From: RGIG995 sp045542115
GTDB lineage: Bacteria > Bacillota > Clostridia > Oscillospirales > UBA644
Reading direction: 5' to 3'
Length of the DNA: 27,265 nt
NCBI GenBank assembly: GCA_045542115.1
Contig: JAZQKK010000010.1
Coordinates: forward strand, 1-27,265
Part shown: positions 6,546 through 14,123 of the stretch, one piece after another
Layout: each line of letters begins with the position of its first letter
Position numbering within the stretch: position 1 is the first letter of the stretch
Notes under the pieces: generated by a model
Database searches by the model: none
What the model was told of the DNA's origin: nothing
What the model saw: the letters and a program-made list of their open reading frames with translations, nothing else
Program-made: the position numbers and the translations under genes

Positions 6546-8264
6546 ATGAAACAGAACTACCGTTTTTCCCAGAAAGAATTGCTAAAATATCAACATATTC
6601 CCCACTTTGTTTCCGGAGAAGAATATTTGCTTGGAATGGCTTGTCTGAACGGAAAAAACCCTGCTCAAAAACGAGCCTGGGATTTCGTGCTGCGGGCAAA
6701 AACCGTCCGAGACGGGTTGCAAGCCGTTCTCTTTTCCGAAGAAAATCTTCGAAAGAAGGGAAACGACCGGGATTTGTGTTGGACCGTGACCGACGAAGGA
6801 AACGGCAAAATCTCCCTTTGGTCCCAAGCCGCCGGAAAATATCTGACGATGAATCAAAACGGAGCGAAACTTTCCGTACGAAAACAAACCTTTTCCCTGG
6901 AACAGGACGGTGAGTTTTACATCATCTCCGCCAAAATAAAAGGCGACACCTATTATCTGCGGGCCAGCGGCCACCAAGAATCGCCCCACGGTCTTATTTT
7001 CACCTCGGGCAGACAAAAAGTTTCGGTGGAATTTGCGCTCTTAAAACGCCTTGAAAACATTCCCGCAACCCCCGAATCCCCCGTCAAATTAACGGTGGGA
7101 ACGATGGCTGACGTCCACATTGACTACGGGTTGCAATTATTCCCGCCCTATCAGAGAAAATCCACCATCGCCGGAGCAAATTCCTTCCGTCGGCGGTACG
7201 ATTTGGACGCACTGATTACCTGCGGCGACAACATTTCCGACAACGGAAGCGGCGGCTACCGGTACGGAGGCGCAATGCAAGGCAAATGGCCCCGGGAACG
7301 GGTGTTAAAGACCCAGGCGCGCCTTCATCGGACGATGCAAAAATCCTTCCGTGACCCGGAAAAGGCGAAAAACGTCTTTCTTATCACCGGGAATCACGAT
7401 ACTCAGGTGGGAGACCGTCAACCGGAAGGAAAGCGTTTTAATTCCGGGAATTACGACGCCTATCTCCCCGAAATTTCCCATCCACTGCGGACCAAGGCCG
7501 ACGGCGTGGACGTGGGAAGCGACTCCCATTTGCTTTGCTACCAGGCAAACGTGAAGGGCGTTCCCTTTTTGATGCTCAACACCCCCCGGTATCCCTTTGA
7601 TGCCCGGGCAAAATTCCCCGACCGATTTGCCCCCGCCCATACGATGGAGCAGGCGGATTGGCTGGAAGAACGGCTGAACGAAATTGAGAAAGAGCAAGGA
7701 AAAAACGCCGTGGTCTTCGTGGTATCCCATTATCCCCTTTGGCCCTTCTGCTTTGCAACGGAAGGTCCGGGATGTCCGGACAATCGGGACGTATACGTCC
7801 GCCTCGACAAGTTACTGAACCGCTATCCCAATCTGTTCTATTTTTACGGCCACGTGCACGGAGGGCAAAACGACCGTTGGGTCGACGTTACCCATACGGC
7901 GGAAAACGGGGAATCCCGCTCTCCGGTCAACCTCTGGCTGGATGAAAATAACAACGTCAAAAGCGTGGACAGTTACGACCGGGCGTGCTTCCGTTCCGAT
8001 TTGATTCAAGGAACGGGATTCAACCACGTCTTTGCCGGAAGTATGGCCTTTTTCCGGTCGTTCTACTTTGCCAACGACGGAAAGAATCTCAATTCCTGGC
8101 TGTGTGAAATCGAAGTTCCCTTCTTCCAGGGCCTTGCCGTGGAAGTCTACGACGACCGGGTGGTTTTGACAATGCAAAACCTGGGAACCAAGAAGGGCGT
8201 CTACGATTACATCCCCGGGGCAACTTACAAATTGAAACCTCTGGTATATCTGTTAAAAAAATAA
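6546..8264 (+). CDS. Calcineurin-like metallophosphoesterase with N-terminal beta-trefoil-like region, paralogue 3 of 5
   Basis: This 572-residue protein starts at the ATG at 6546, which has the run AGGGGGG upstream and aligns with the starts of the other copies. The open frame extends 39 codons further upstream, but that stretch covers the promoter and terminator. The beta-rich N-terminal region (about 25-170) is followed by D189/H191 in ADVHIDYG, D228 in CGDNISDN, N283/H284 in GNHDTQ, H395 in VSHYPL, and H436/H438 in GHVHGG. It is a close sibling of paralogue 2, including the paired-cysteine insert (C402, C410) and the tail KPLVYLLKK. It is the first gene of the second transcript. It is probably cytosolic and its substrate is unknown. 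Confidence 0.85.
   Translation: MKQNYRFSQKELLKYQHIPHFVSGEEYLLGMACLNGKNPAQKRAWDFVLRAKTVRDGLQAVLFSEENLRKKGNDRDLCWTVTDEGNGKISLWSQAAGKYLTMNQNGAKLSVRKQTFSLEQDGEFYIISAKIKGDTYYLRASGHQESPHGLIFTSGRQKVSVEFALLKRLENIPATPESPVKLTVGTMADVHIDYGLQLFPPYQRKSTIAGANSFRRRYDLDALITCGDNISDNGSGGYRYGGAMQGKWPRERVLKTQARLHRTMQKSFRDPEKAKNVFLITGNHDTQVGDRQPEGKRFNSGNYDAYLPEISHPLRTKADGVDVGSDSHLLCYQANVKGVPFLMLNTPRYPFDARAKFPDRFAPAHTMEQADWLEERLNEIEKEQGKNAVVFVVSHYPLWPFCFATEGPGCPDNRDVYVRLDKLLNRYPNLFYFYGHVHGGQNDRWVDVTHTAENGESRSPVNLWLDENNNVKSVDSYDRACFRSDLIQGTGFNHVFAGSMAFFRSFYFANDGKNLNSWLCEIEVPFFQGLAVEVYDDRVVLTMQNLGTKKGVYDYIPGATYKLKPLVYLLKK
8106..8188 (+). repeat. 83-bp perfect repeat shared by phosphoesterase genes 2 and 3 (second copy)
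   Basis: Second copy of the run at 6249-6331, at the same place in paralogue 3. See the finding on gene conversion. Confidence 0.9.
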
Positions 8265-8283
8265 TTGAAAAGGAACTATTGCT

Positions 8284-9999
8284 ATGAAACAGAACTACCG
8301 TTTTCCGAAAAATCAATGGCTTCGCTATCAACACCAAACGGAGTTTGTCTCCGGACAGGATTATCTGTTGGTGGTAGGTAGCATCTACCTGGGCAATCCC
8401 TTAAAACCGATGGATTTCGCCCTGCGGGCCGTTCCCGCCCGGGACGGGTTGGAAGCCTTCTGCATCACCGAAGATTCGTTGCGGAAGAAGAAGACCGACC
8501 GGGATCTGCACTGGACGGTAACCGACGAAGGCAACGGACAGGTCTCCCTGTTTTCTGTGTCTGCGAAAAAATATTTGAATCTGGACGACCAGGGTGCCCG
8601 TCTGAGCAAGAAAAAGCAGGCTTTGACAGTGAAACGGAACGGAAGTATGTTCCGCTTCTTTGCAGAACAGGACGGAAAAGAATGGTATCTTTACGCCGCT
8701 CGCAGAGAGGAGACCAACTCCAAACTGTCCTTCACTTCCGGGAACACGTCCGACAAGACCTCCTTCGGGCTTTTACAGAGAACCACGGTCAATATTCCCT
8801 TGAAACCCACCTCTGCTCCCATTCTCACCGCAGGGACCTACGCCGACGTACATATCGACTACGGTTTGCAGATGCAGGCCCCCTACATCCGTAAGAGCAT
8901 CTACACCGTCGCGCGCAGATATCGGCAGAAATACGATCTGGACGCCATCATTATGTGCGGTGATAACATTTCCGACAACGCCACCCCCGAAACCCAGACC
9001 GGGGCAAGCCAGGGCTTTTGGCCCTACAAGCGGTGGCAGCGTTCCCGTGCCCGTTTGGATGAAGCTCTGCGCAAATCCTTCCGCACGCCGGAAAAATCCG
9101 AAAACATTCTCTATTTGACGGGGAACCACGATTATCAGGTGGGGGACCGTCAGCCGGAAGGTTTGACCTACAACTCCGCCTACTATACCGACCTTTTGCC
9201 CAAGAATATCACTCACGCGCTGTATCAGACGATGCCTGTGGACCAAGGTCCTTCGGAAAATCTTCTGTGCTATCAATATCGCATCAAGAACGTGCATTTC
9301 CTGGTCTTGAACGAACCCGCATTCCCCTTTACTCCCAAAGGACGGTACCCCAGCCGGGGCGACCCGGGTCACTCGTTGGAACAGGCCGTTTGGCTGGAAG
9401 AACGCCTGAACGCCATTGAAGCGGAATTAGGAGACAAGGCCGTTATCTTCGTTTCCTCTCACTTCCCCTTCACCCGGGATTCCTTCTATACCACCTACGG
9501 GGCTTGCCACCCCAACGGAGAAGCCTTCTATAAGATGATGAAGGCGATGTTGCGCTTCCCCAACCTGTTCTACATCTACGGTCACGTGCATTGCGCCGAT
9601 TTTTGGGTCACGCTGACCCATTCCGCGGAAACGGTGGACAGTGTTTCTCCCATTGAGATGAATCTGGTAGACAACGGAGAATACCTCAATCTGGTCACGC
9701 CCGAAAATTCCGAACGGTCGAAATTCCGTTCCGACGTTATTCTCTCCAACGGATTCCATCACGTCTTCGGGGGAAGCTTGTCCTTCTGCGGAAACCGGTA
9801 TTTCTCCAACGACGGCAAGCATCTGCCCGCCGGACTGACCGCCGACGACGTTCCGTTCCTGCAAGTAATGGTGGCGGAAGTCTACGACGACCGCGTGGTA
9901 TTGACGATGGAAAACTTCGGCACGAAGAAAGACACCCTCAAATACCTTCCCAACGCGACCTATAAACTCAAACCCCTCGTCTGTCCCTTAGTGAAATAA
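8284..9999 (+). CDS. Calcineurin-like metallophosphoesterase with N-terminal beta-trefoil-like region, paralogue 4 of 5
   Basis: This 571-residue protein lies 19 nt after paralogue 3 and has an AAGGA ribosome binding site, so it belongs to the same transcript. The first seven residues, MKQNYRF, match paralogue 3, but the rest groups with paralogue 1 (LLCYQYRI, SAYYTDLLP, tail KPLVCPLVK). Ligands are D188/H190 in ADVHIDYG, D227 in MCGDNISDN, N281/H282 in GNHDYQ, H393 in SSHFPF, and H434/H436. The last motif reads GHVHCA instead of GHVHGG: the histidines are kept but the following glycines, next to the active site, are replaced. That could change substrate choice. No signal peptide is visible. 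Confidence 0.85.
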   Translation: MKQNYRFPKNQWLRYQHQTEFVSGQDYLLVVGSIYLGNPLKPMDFALRAVPARDGLEAFCITEDSLRKKKTDRDLHWTVTDEGNGQVSLFSVSAKKYLNLDDQGARLSKKKQALTVKRNGSMFRFFAEQDGKEWYLYAARREETNSKLSFTSGNTSDKTSFGLLQRTTVNIPLKPTSAPILTAGTYADVHIDYGLQMQAPYIRKSIYTVARRYRQKYDLDAIIMCGDNISDNATPETQTGASQGFWPYKRWQRSRARLDEALRKSFRTPEKSENILYLTGNHDYQVGDRQPEGLTYNSAYYTDLLPKNITHALYQTMPVDQGPSENLLCYQYRIKNVHFLVLNEPAFPFTPKGRYPSRGDPGHSLEQAVWLEERLNAIEAELGDKAVIFVSSHFPFTRDSFYTTYGACHPNGEAFYKMMKAMLRFPNLFYIYGHVHCADFWVTLTHSAETVDSVSPIEMNLVDNGEYLNLVTPENSERSKFRSDVILSNGFHHVFGGSLSFCGNRYFSNDGKHLPAGLTADDVPFLQVMVAEVYDDRVVLTMENFGTKKDTLKYLPNATYKLKPLVCPLVK

Positions 10000-10010
10000 A
10001 AGGGGAAACG

Positions 10011-11723
10011 ATGATGCAAAGAATCTACGGCTTTCCCAAAGGGGAATTGCTTCGGTATCGCCAAATAGCCACCCCGGAATCGGGGAGAGAATACCTTCTT
10101 GCCATCGGTACACTGGAAAATCGCACGGGGTTACGATACAAAGACTACGCGCTGCGGGCAAAGGCCTGCCGAGACGGTCTGGAAGGAATCCTGCTGGAAG
10201 AAGAGCCGGTGAAACAACTTCGGAGTGACAAAAGTCTCCGATTCTGTTTCAACCAAGAAGACGGTGGTGTCACGCTGTTCTCCGCCTCGGCGAAAAAGTA
10301 CCTTTGCCTGACCGAACGGGGGGCGACCCTTTCGGCGAAAAAGCAACTGCTTCAAATCACTGAAAACGGAACGACCAAAAAACTGTCCGCCCGGATAGGA
10401 AAAACGACGATGTACCTTCGCTGCGTTGCCCGCGACGACACCCCCTACGGCTACGTCTTTACTTCGGCAACCGCAGACAACAGCACCTCTCTGGTCTTTC
10501 TGGAACGGTGGCACGGTCTTGGGGAGACGACGGAGAAAGCTCCCCTTATGACCGCCGGCTCGGTATCGGATATCCATATCGACTACAACGTCCAAGGGAA
10601 AGCACCCTATCTTCGCAACTCGGTCTTCCGGGCGGCAAAGGCCTATCGCACCCGGTACGATTTGGATTGTTTGCTCACCTGCGGGGACAACATTTCCGAC
10701 AACGCAAGCCATCCCATCTACACCCGTGGCGTACTGCAAGGGAAATTCCCCCGAAAGAAGTTTTTGTCTACCCAAAATCTCCTTCAAAATGCCTTAAAAC
10801 GGTCTTTTCGAAATCCGGAAAACGCCAAAAACATTTTCTGGATTTCAGGGAATCACGACTGTCAGGTGGGGGACCGTCAACCGGAAGGGAAACGGTTTAA
10901 CTCCAACGACTACACCCATCTTTTGCCCGAAGATATTCAGCATCCCCTGTTCAAAGACGCTCCGATGGACGTGGGGGTACAGAAGGAACTTCTGTGCTAC
11001 GAATACCGGGTGAAAAATATTCCCATTCTGGTATTGAACACACCCCTCTATCCCTTTGCTCCCACCAATCCAAACGTCCCCGACCCCCATCGCCCCGCTC
11101 CGGGACATACTCTCGAACAGGCGCAATGGTTGGAAGGACGCTTGAAAGAATTGGAAACAGAATTGGGCGCGAACGCCGTCTATTTCGTTCTCTCCCATTA
11201 TCCCTTCCACCGGGGATGTTTTATCAGTTATAACAAATGCTGTCCCCACAACACCGACGCCTATCTGCTTTTGGACAAGACCCTGAACCGCTACCCCAAT
11301 CTGTTCTGGTTCTACGGACACGTTCACGGAACCGACCATTGGATCACTCACACCCGGTCCGCAGAATGTATGCAGACCCACACGACGGTGGAAATGTCCC
11401 TCACCCCCGACGGCTCGGTCATCGGACCCGACTCCCCTGACCGGGGCAATCTGCGGTCCGAATTGGTGGTGGCAACGGGATTCAAGAGCGTGTTTGTAGG
11501 CAGTCTGGCCTATTTTGAGACCAGCTACTTCAAAAACGACGGGAAACGGATTCGCTCCGGTCTGACCGACCTGGAAGTTCCCTTCTCCCAGGGAATCGCC
11601 GTTCAGGTCTACGACGACCGGGTGGTCCTGACGATGGAAAACTTCGGGACCAGAGCCGGAACCGCCCTGATTCAAGGGGGCAAATACAAGATAAAACCGA
11701 TGGTTTATCCCATTCTGAAATGA
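10011..11723 (+). CDS. Calcineurin-like metallophosphoesterase with N-terminal beta-trefoil-like region, paralogue 5 of 5
   Basis: This 570-residue protein lies 11 nt after paralogue 4 and has AGGGG upstream. Two adjacent ATG codons (10011 and 10014) are both acceptable starts. It is the most divergent copy: the trefoil-like region is recognisable (VTLFSASAKKYLCL, about 87-100), and the end is KPMVYPILK. Ligands are D187/H189 in SDIHIDY, D226 in CGDNISDN, N281/H282 in GNHDCQ, H396 in LSHYPF, and H437/H439 in GHVHGT. It carries extra cysteines (CFISYNKCC, about 403-411) where copies 2 and 3 have a cysteine pair. The shared GDRQPEG block after GNHD is intact. It is the last gene of the array, closed by a strong terminator. 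Confidence 0.85.
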   Translation: MMQRIYGFPKGELLRYRQIATPESGREYLLAIGTLENRTGLRYKDYALRAKACRDGLEGILLEEEPVKQLRSDKSLRFCFNQEDGGVTLFSASAKKYLCLTERGATLSAKKQLLQITENGTTKKLSARIGKTTMYLRCVARDDTPYGYVFTSATADNSTSLVFLERWHGLGETTEKAPLMTAGSVSDIHIDYNVQGKAPYLRNSVFRAAKAYRTRYDLDCLLTCGDNISDNASHPIYTRGVLQGKFPRKKFLSTQNLLQNALKRSFRNPENAKNIFWISGNHDCQVGDRQPEGKRFNSNDYTHLLPEDIQHPLFKDAPMDVGVQKELLCYEYRVKNIPILVLNTPLYPFAPTNPNVPDPHRPAPGHTLEQAQWLEGRLKELETELGANAVYFVLSHYPFHRGCFISYNKCCPHNTDAYLLLDKTLNRYPNLFWFYGHVHGTDHWITHTRSAECMQTHTTVEMSLTPDGSVIGPDSPDRGNLRSELVVATGFKSVFVGSLAYFETSYFKNDGKRIRSGLTDLEVPFSQGIAVQVYDDRVVLTMENFGTRAGTALIQGGKYKIKPMVYPILK

Positions 11724-11728
11724 CAAAA

Positions 11729-11762
11729 ATCCCACAAGTCTTTCACTTGTGGGATTTTCTTT
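11729..11762. terminator. Terminator closing the phosphoesterase array
   Basis: An 11-bp stem ATCCCACAAGT/ACTTGTGGGAT (11729-11755) with a 5-nt loop and TTTTCTTT after it. A-rich sequence on the left side lets it also serve the convergent gene on the minus strand. Confidence 0.85.
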
Positions 11763-11772
11763 GTTATTCTTT

Positions 11773-12354
11773 TTATTCTGCCGTGGCTTCCCCGTCCTGT
11801 TTCAGGGACGTGACCACCTGAACGAACCGGATAAAGTATCGCACCAAGGCAAACAACATCAGTCCGGTGCTGACCAAAACGGGAACGACCACGTACCAAG
11901 CCCCCGCCGGTTCCGGAGCAAACAGGACCAAATATGCCATCACCGCGTAGAAAAAGGCGGTGGACAGTTTCCCAAACCACTCCGACGACCGGATGGACTT
12001 CACCTTGCGGTAAAGCAGAATCCCGCCGATACCCTGAAAACTTTCTTTGACCACGATCACCGAAAAGAGAATCCACATCACGGGATAGCGGAACAGCAAA
12101 CACCCGGACACCACCGCTTGGGTCAATTTATCGGCCAAGGGGTCTACAATCTTTCCCAGCTCGGTCTCCATATGAAATTTTCGAGCAATAATTCCGTCGG
12201 CAACGTCAGTAGCGGCAGACAAAAGCACCACCACGGCTCCCCACACGTCTAATTTCAAGCAAAACAAGACGGCAAAAACGGGAAGCAGCAGAATGCGAAT
12301 ATAGCATAAAATGTTGGGAATGGAAAATATTTCCTTCCGTTGTTCCGGGCACAC
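11773..12354 (-). CDS. CDP-alcohol phosphatidyltransferase (PgsA-like)
   Basis: The class signature D-x2-DG-x2-AR-x8-G-x3-D-x3-D is complete: it begins DVADGIIAR and continues through KIVDPLAD, roughly residues 50-75. The enzyme is an integral membrane protein with about five or six hydrophobic segments that transfers a phosphatidyl group from CDP-diacylglycerol to an alcohol, most often glycerol-3-phosphate (PgsA). The acceptor cannot be told from this sequence. The start is a GTG at 12354, 9 nt after AGAGGAG. The frame also has a TTG seven codons upstream with no ribosome binding site. The protein is about 193 residues, normal for the family. It is monocistronic and convergent with the phosphoesterase array. 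Confidence 0.85.
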   Translation of the reverse strand: MCPEQRKEIFSIPNILCYIRILLLPVFAVLFCLKLDVWGAVVVLLSAATDVADGIIARKFHMETELGKIVDPLADKLTQAVVSGCLLFRYPVMWILFSVIVVKESFQGIGGILLYRKVKSIRSSEWFGKLSTAFFYAVMAYLVLFAPEPAGAWYVVVPVLVSTGLMLFALVRYFIRFVQVVTSLKQDGEATAE

Positions 12355-12416
12355 AGGGCGACACTCCTCTATCAATCAATTGTATATTCTTTTACCATTA
12401 TACCCATATCTTTAAT

Positions 12417-12444
12417 GATATACCCTTTTGCTAGAAAAAGTCAA
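12417..12444 (-). promoter_or_regulatory. Promoter of the CDP-alcohol phosphatidyltransferase gene
   Basis: Minus strand TTGACT (12439-12444), 16-bp spacer, TATATC (12417-12422). A TATAAT also occurs nearer the gene (about 12398) without a good -35. Confidence 0.6.
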
Positions 12445-12485
12445 GAGATTTTTCAAAGATTTTACAAATCTGTTCCAATATTCCT

Positions 12486-12520
12486 AAAAATCATTACAGC
12501 CGGAAGACCGGCTGTAATGA
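12486..12520 (-). terminator. Terminator downstream of spoVM
   Basis: A 13-bp perfect stem TCATTACAGCCGG/CCGGCTGTAATGA with a 4-nt loop (12491-12520) and TTTTT beyond it on the minus strand. It lies 24 bp past the SpoVM stop codon. Confidence 0.8.
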
Positions 12521-12543
12521 AGAGTTTTTTGCGTTTGGTCCAA

Positions 12544-12618
12544 TCAATCCCGAATCCCGAAAAGGGCCTTCAACAATCCCCGCAAAATTCTGGGGGACTT
12601 TACGGCAACGATTTTCAT
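12544..12618 (-). CDS. spoVM: SpoVM, stage V sporulation peptide (24 residues)
   Basis: This tiny reading frame begins MKIVAVKSPRILRG and ends LLKALFGIRD. It has the shape of B. subtilis SpoVM (26 residues, MKFYTIKLPKFLGG at the start): a short N-terminal strand, a proline at position 9, then an amphipathic basic helix. SpoVM sits on the convex outer forespore membrane, anchors SpoIVA to start coat assembly, and inhibits FtsH. A GGTGGAG ribosome binding site lies 5 nt before the ATG and a strong terminator follows, both as expected for a real gene. It sits 51 bp behind the HAD gene. The minus-strand CATAAGAT at 12644-12651 resembles a SigE -10, with no clear -35. Its presence marks the organism as a spore former. 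Confidence 0.8.
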   Translation of the reverse strand: MKIVAVKSPRILRGLLKALFGIRD

Positions 12619-12669
12619 CACTCCACCCGCCTTTCTTCATTTCATCTTATGCAGACGGGGGAAATTCGG

Positions 12670-13302
12670 TCAATGAAGGAGTATGCTTCGCAATTGACCG
12701 ATATCCGACGCGATGAATTCCGGGTCGCAAGTGGGGGTGGAAAATCCGTCCGGGTCAAAGAAACACCCCTTGGCCCCCGCAGCGTGGGCCGCTTCGATAT
12801 CCAAATTGCGGTCGCCCACCATCAAAAGAGCCGTTGGCAAGAGAGATCGGGCGTCTAAAATCACCTGAATCAAATCGGGGGCAGGCTTCGTTTTAACGTC
12901 GGGAGAAGCCCCGGAAAACACGTCGAAATAAGACGCCAATCCATCCCGTTCCAAGTAATCCAGACATCCTTTTGCCGACCGATTGGAGCAAATGTGATTG
13001 CGTCCCCCCGCCGCAACGATATCCCGCAGCAGTTCCGGGATTCCCTGGTAGGGAACCACAATATCCGAAACTTCCTGATTAAAGTGCCGGTACCATTGTG
13101 CTAATTCCTGGGGACTGCAACCGCACAGAGGGGCGTAATGCTCCCACGCGTGCCCCACGGTAATATGGGCGTAGCGGGCAATGTTTTCCTCACTGTCCGT
13201 AACTCCGAATTGTTCCATTGCCAAACGCAGGCAACGGATGATACGGGGATAAGAACAATAGAGCGTTCCGTCAAAATCCCAAGCAATTTCTTTGAATGTC
13301 AT
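12670..13302 (-). CDS. HAD-superfamily hydrolase (phosphoglycolate-phosphatase-like)
   Basis: This 210-residue protein has an AAGGAA ribosome binding site. HAD motif I is DFDGT with nucleophile D9 and acid D11; motif II is CSNRS (S106); motif III is K139 in KTKPAPD; motif IV is GDRNLDIEAA (D164, D168). The helical cap between residues 15 and 90 makes it subclass I, like Gph/PgmB phosphatases. It probably removes phosphate from a small metabolite in the cytosol, and the substrate cannot be told. It follows the kinase-like gene by 53 bp, which includes an imperfect hairpin but no T-run, so read-through from adhE is possible. Confidence 0.8.
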   Translation of the reverse strand: MTFKEIAWDFDGTLYCSYPRIIRCLRLAMEQFGVTDSEENIARYAHITVGHAWEHYAPLCGCSPQELAQWYRHFNQEVSDIVVPYQGIPELLRDIVAAGGRNHICSNRSAKGCLDYLERDGLASYFDVFSGASPDVKTKPAPDLIQVILDARSLLPTALLMVGDRNLDIEAAHAAGAKGCFFDPDGFSTPTCDPEFIASDIGQLRSILLH

Positions 13303-13355
13303 TTTTTCCTTCCAAATAGGGAAGTGACGGTTGCCACTTTCCTATTCCTTACCCA

Positions 13356-14108
13356 TTATTCGTATTCTACAACGTCCACCCATTTCAAGAGCAATTCCTG
13401 TTCTTCGGGCTTGCCCTTCACCGACTGGGAAGCGGCCACGATGGGAAGCCATTTCTGAACGTACTGATAGGCGGTATCACTCTTTTCACAGAAGCGATGC
13501 ATATATTTTTTCGCCAAAGCCTCTTTCCCCTGCAACCAGAAAAGGAGATAGGTGCGCGCAACGTCGGCAGAAGCGTTGCCTTGGGTCACGTGGGCCCAGT
13601 CAATAACATACGCTTCTCCGTTGGGAGTCAGAATCACGTTGGACGGGTCGAAATCTCCGTGGCAGATTTTAGTGTGCCGCTTCATTCCTTCCAGACGGGT
13701 GTGCAGGTCGTACCGAGTGGTGGCGTCCAATTTGGCTTCGGAAATTTTCCCCCGCATTTTATCCCGGAGACGAATCAGCATCGAAGGGGCCTTGGTGGCG
13801 TGTATCTTCATTTGAAGGTCCACGAACAGGTCCAGGTATTCCTCTTCCTTTTCGGGATGTTCCGCCATCAACTGTTCCAGGGTCTTTCCTTCCACGAATT
13901 CTTCCACGATGGCCCATTTTCCATCAGCCTTGCAAACTTCAAGGACCTTGGGAATGGCAAGGCCGGTGGTCTCCATAATGGCGTTGTTCATCGCCTCCCG
14001 AAGGATTCCTTCCTTGGAAAAGGTATCGTTAAACACTTTGATAATGGTGTTGCCGTCCCGGTAAATGACCTTGTCGGGGCGCACGGCCAGAACTTGATTC
14101 AAATTCAT
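13356..14108 (-). CDS. APH/choline-kinase-like phosphotransferase downstream of adhE
   Basis: This 250-residue protein has the APH-type kinase fold: ATP-binding lysine in TIIKVF (K24), a glutamate in the following helix, catalytic loop HGDFDPSNVIL (H150, D152, N157), and metal-binding IDW (D170). Such enzymes phosphorylate small molecules (choline, aminoglycosides, sugars) or, rarely, proteins. Nothing here points to drug resistance: it is an apparently housekeeping gene 15 nt behind adhE, sharing its transcript, with an AGAGGAG ribosome binding site. A linked role in ethanol or aldehyde metabolism is only suggested by this pairing. Confidence 0.75.
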   Translation of the reverse strand: MNLNQVLAVRPDKVIYRDGNTIIKVFNDTFSKEGILREAMNNAIMETTGLAIPKVLEVCKADGKWAIVEEFVEGKTLEQLMAEHPEKEEEYLDLFVDLQMKIHATKAPSMLIRLRDKMRGKISEAKLDATTRYDLHTRLEGMKRHTKICHGDFDPSNVILTPNGEAYVIDWAHVTQGNASADVARTYLLFWLQGKEALAKKYMHRFCEKSDTAYQYVQKWLPIVAASQSVKGKPEEQELLLKWVDVVEYE

Positions 14109-14123
14109 AATCCTTCTCCTCTC

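Noticed and set aside
2967..11723. The five-gene array as a secreted 5'-nucleotidase or purple acid phosphatase cluster
   Set aside because: No signal peptide in any copy, no nucleotidase C-terminal domain motif, and the motif order lacks the purple-acid tyrosine signature.
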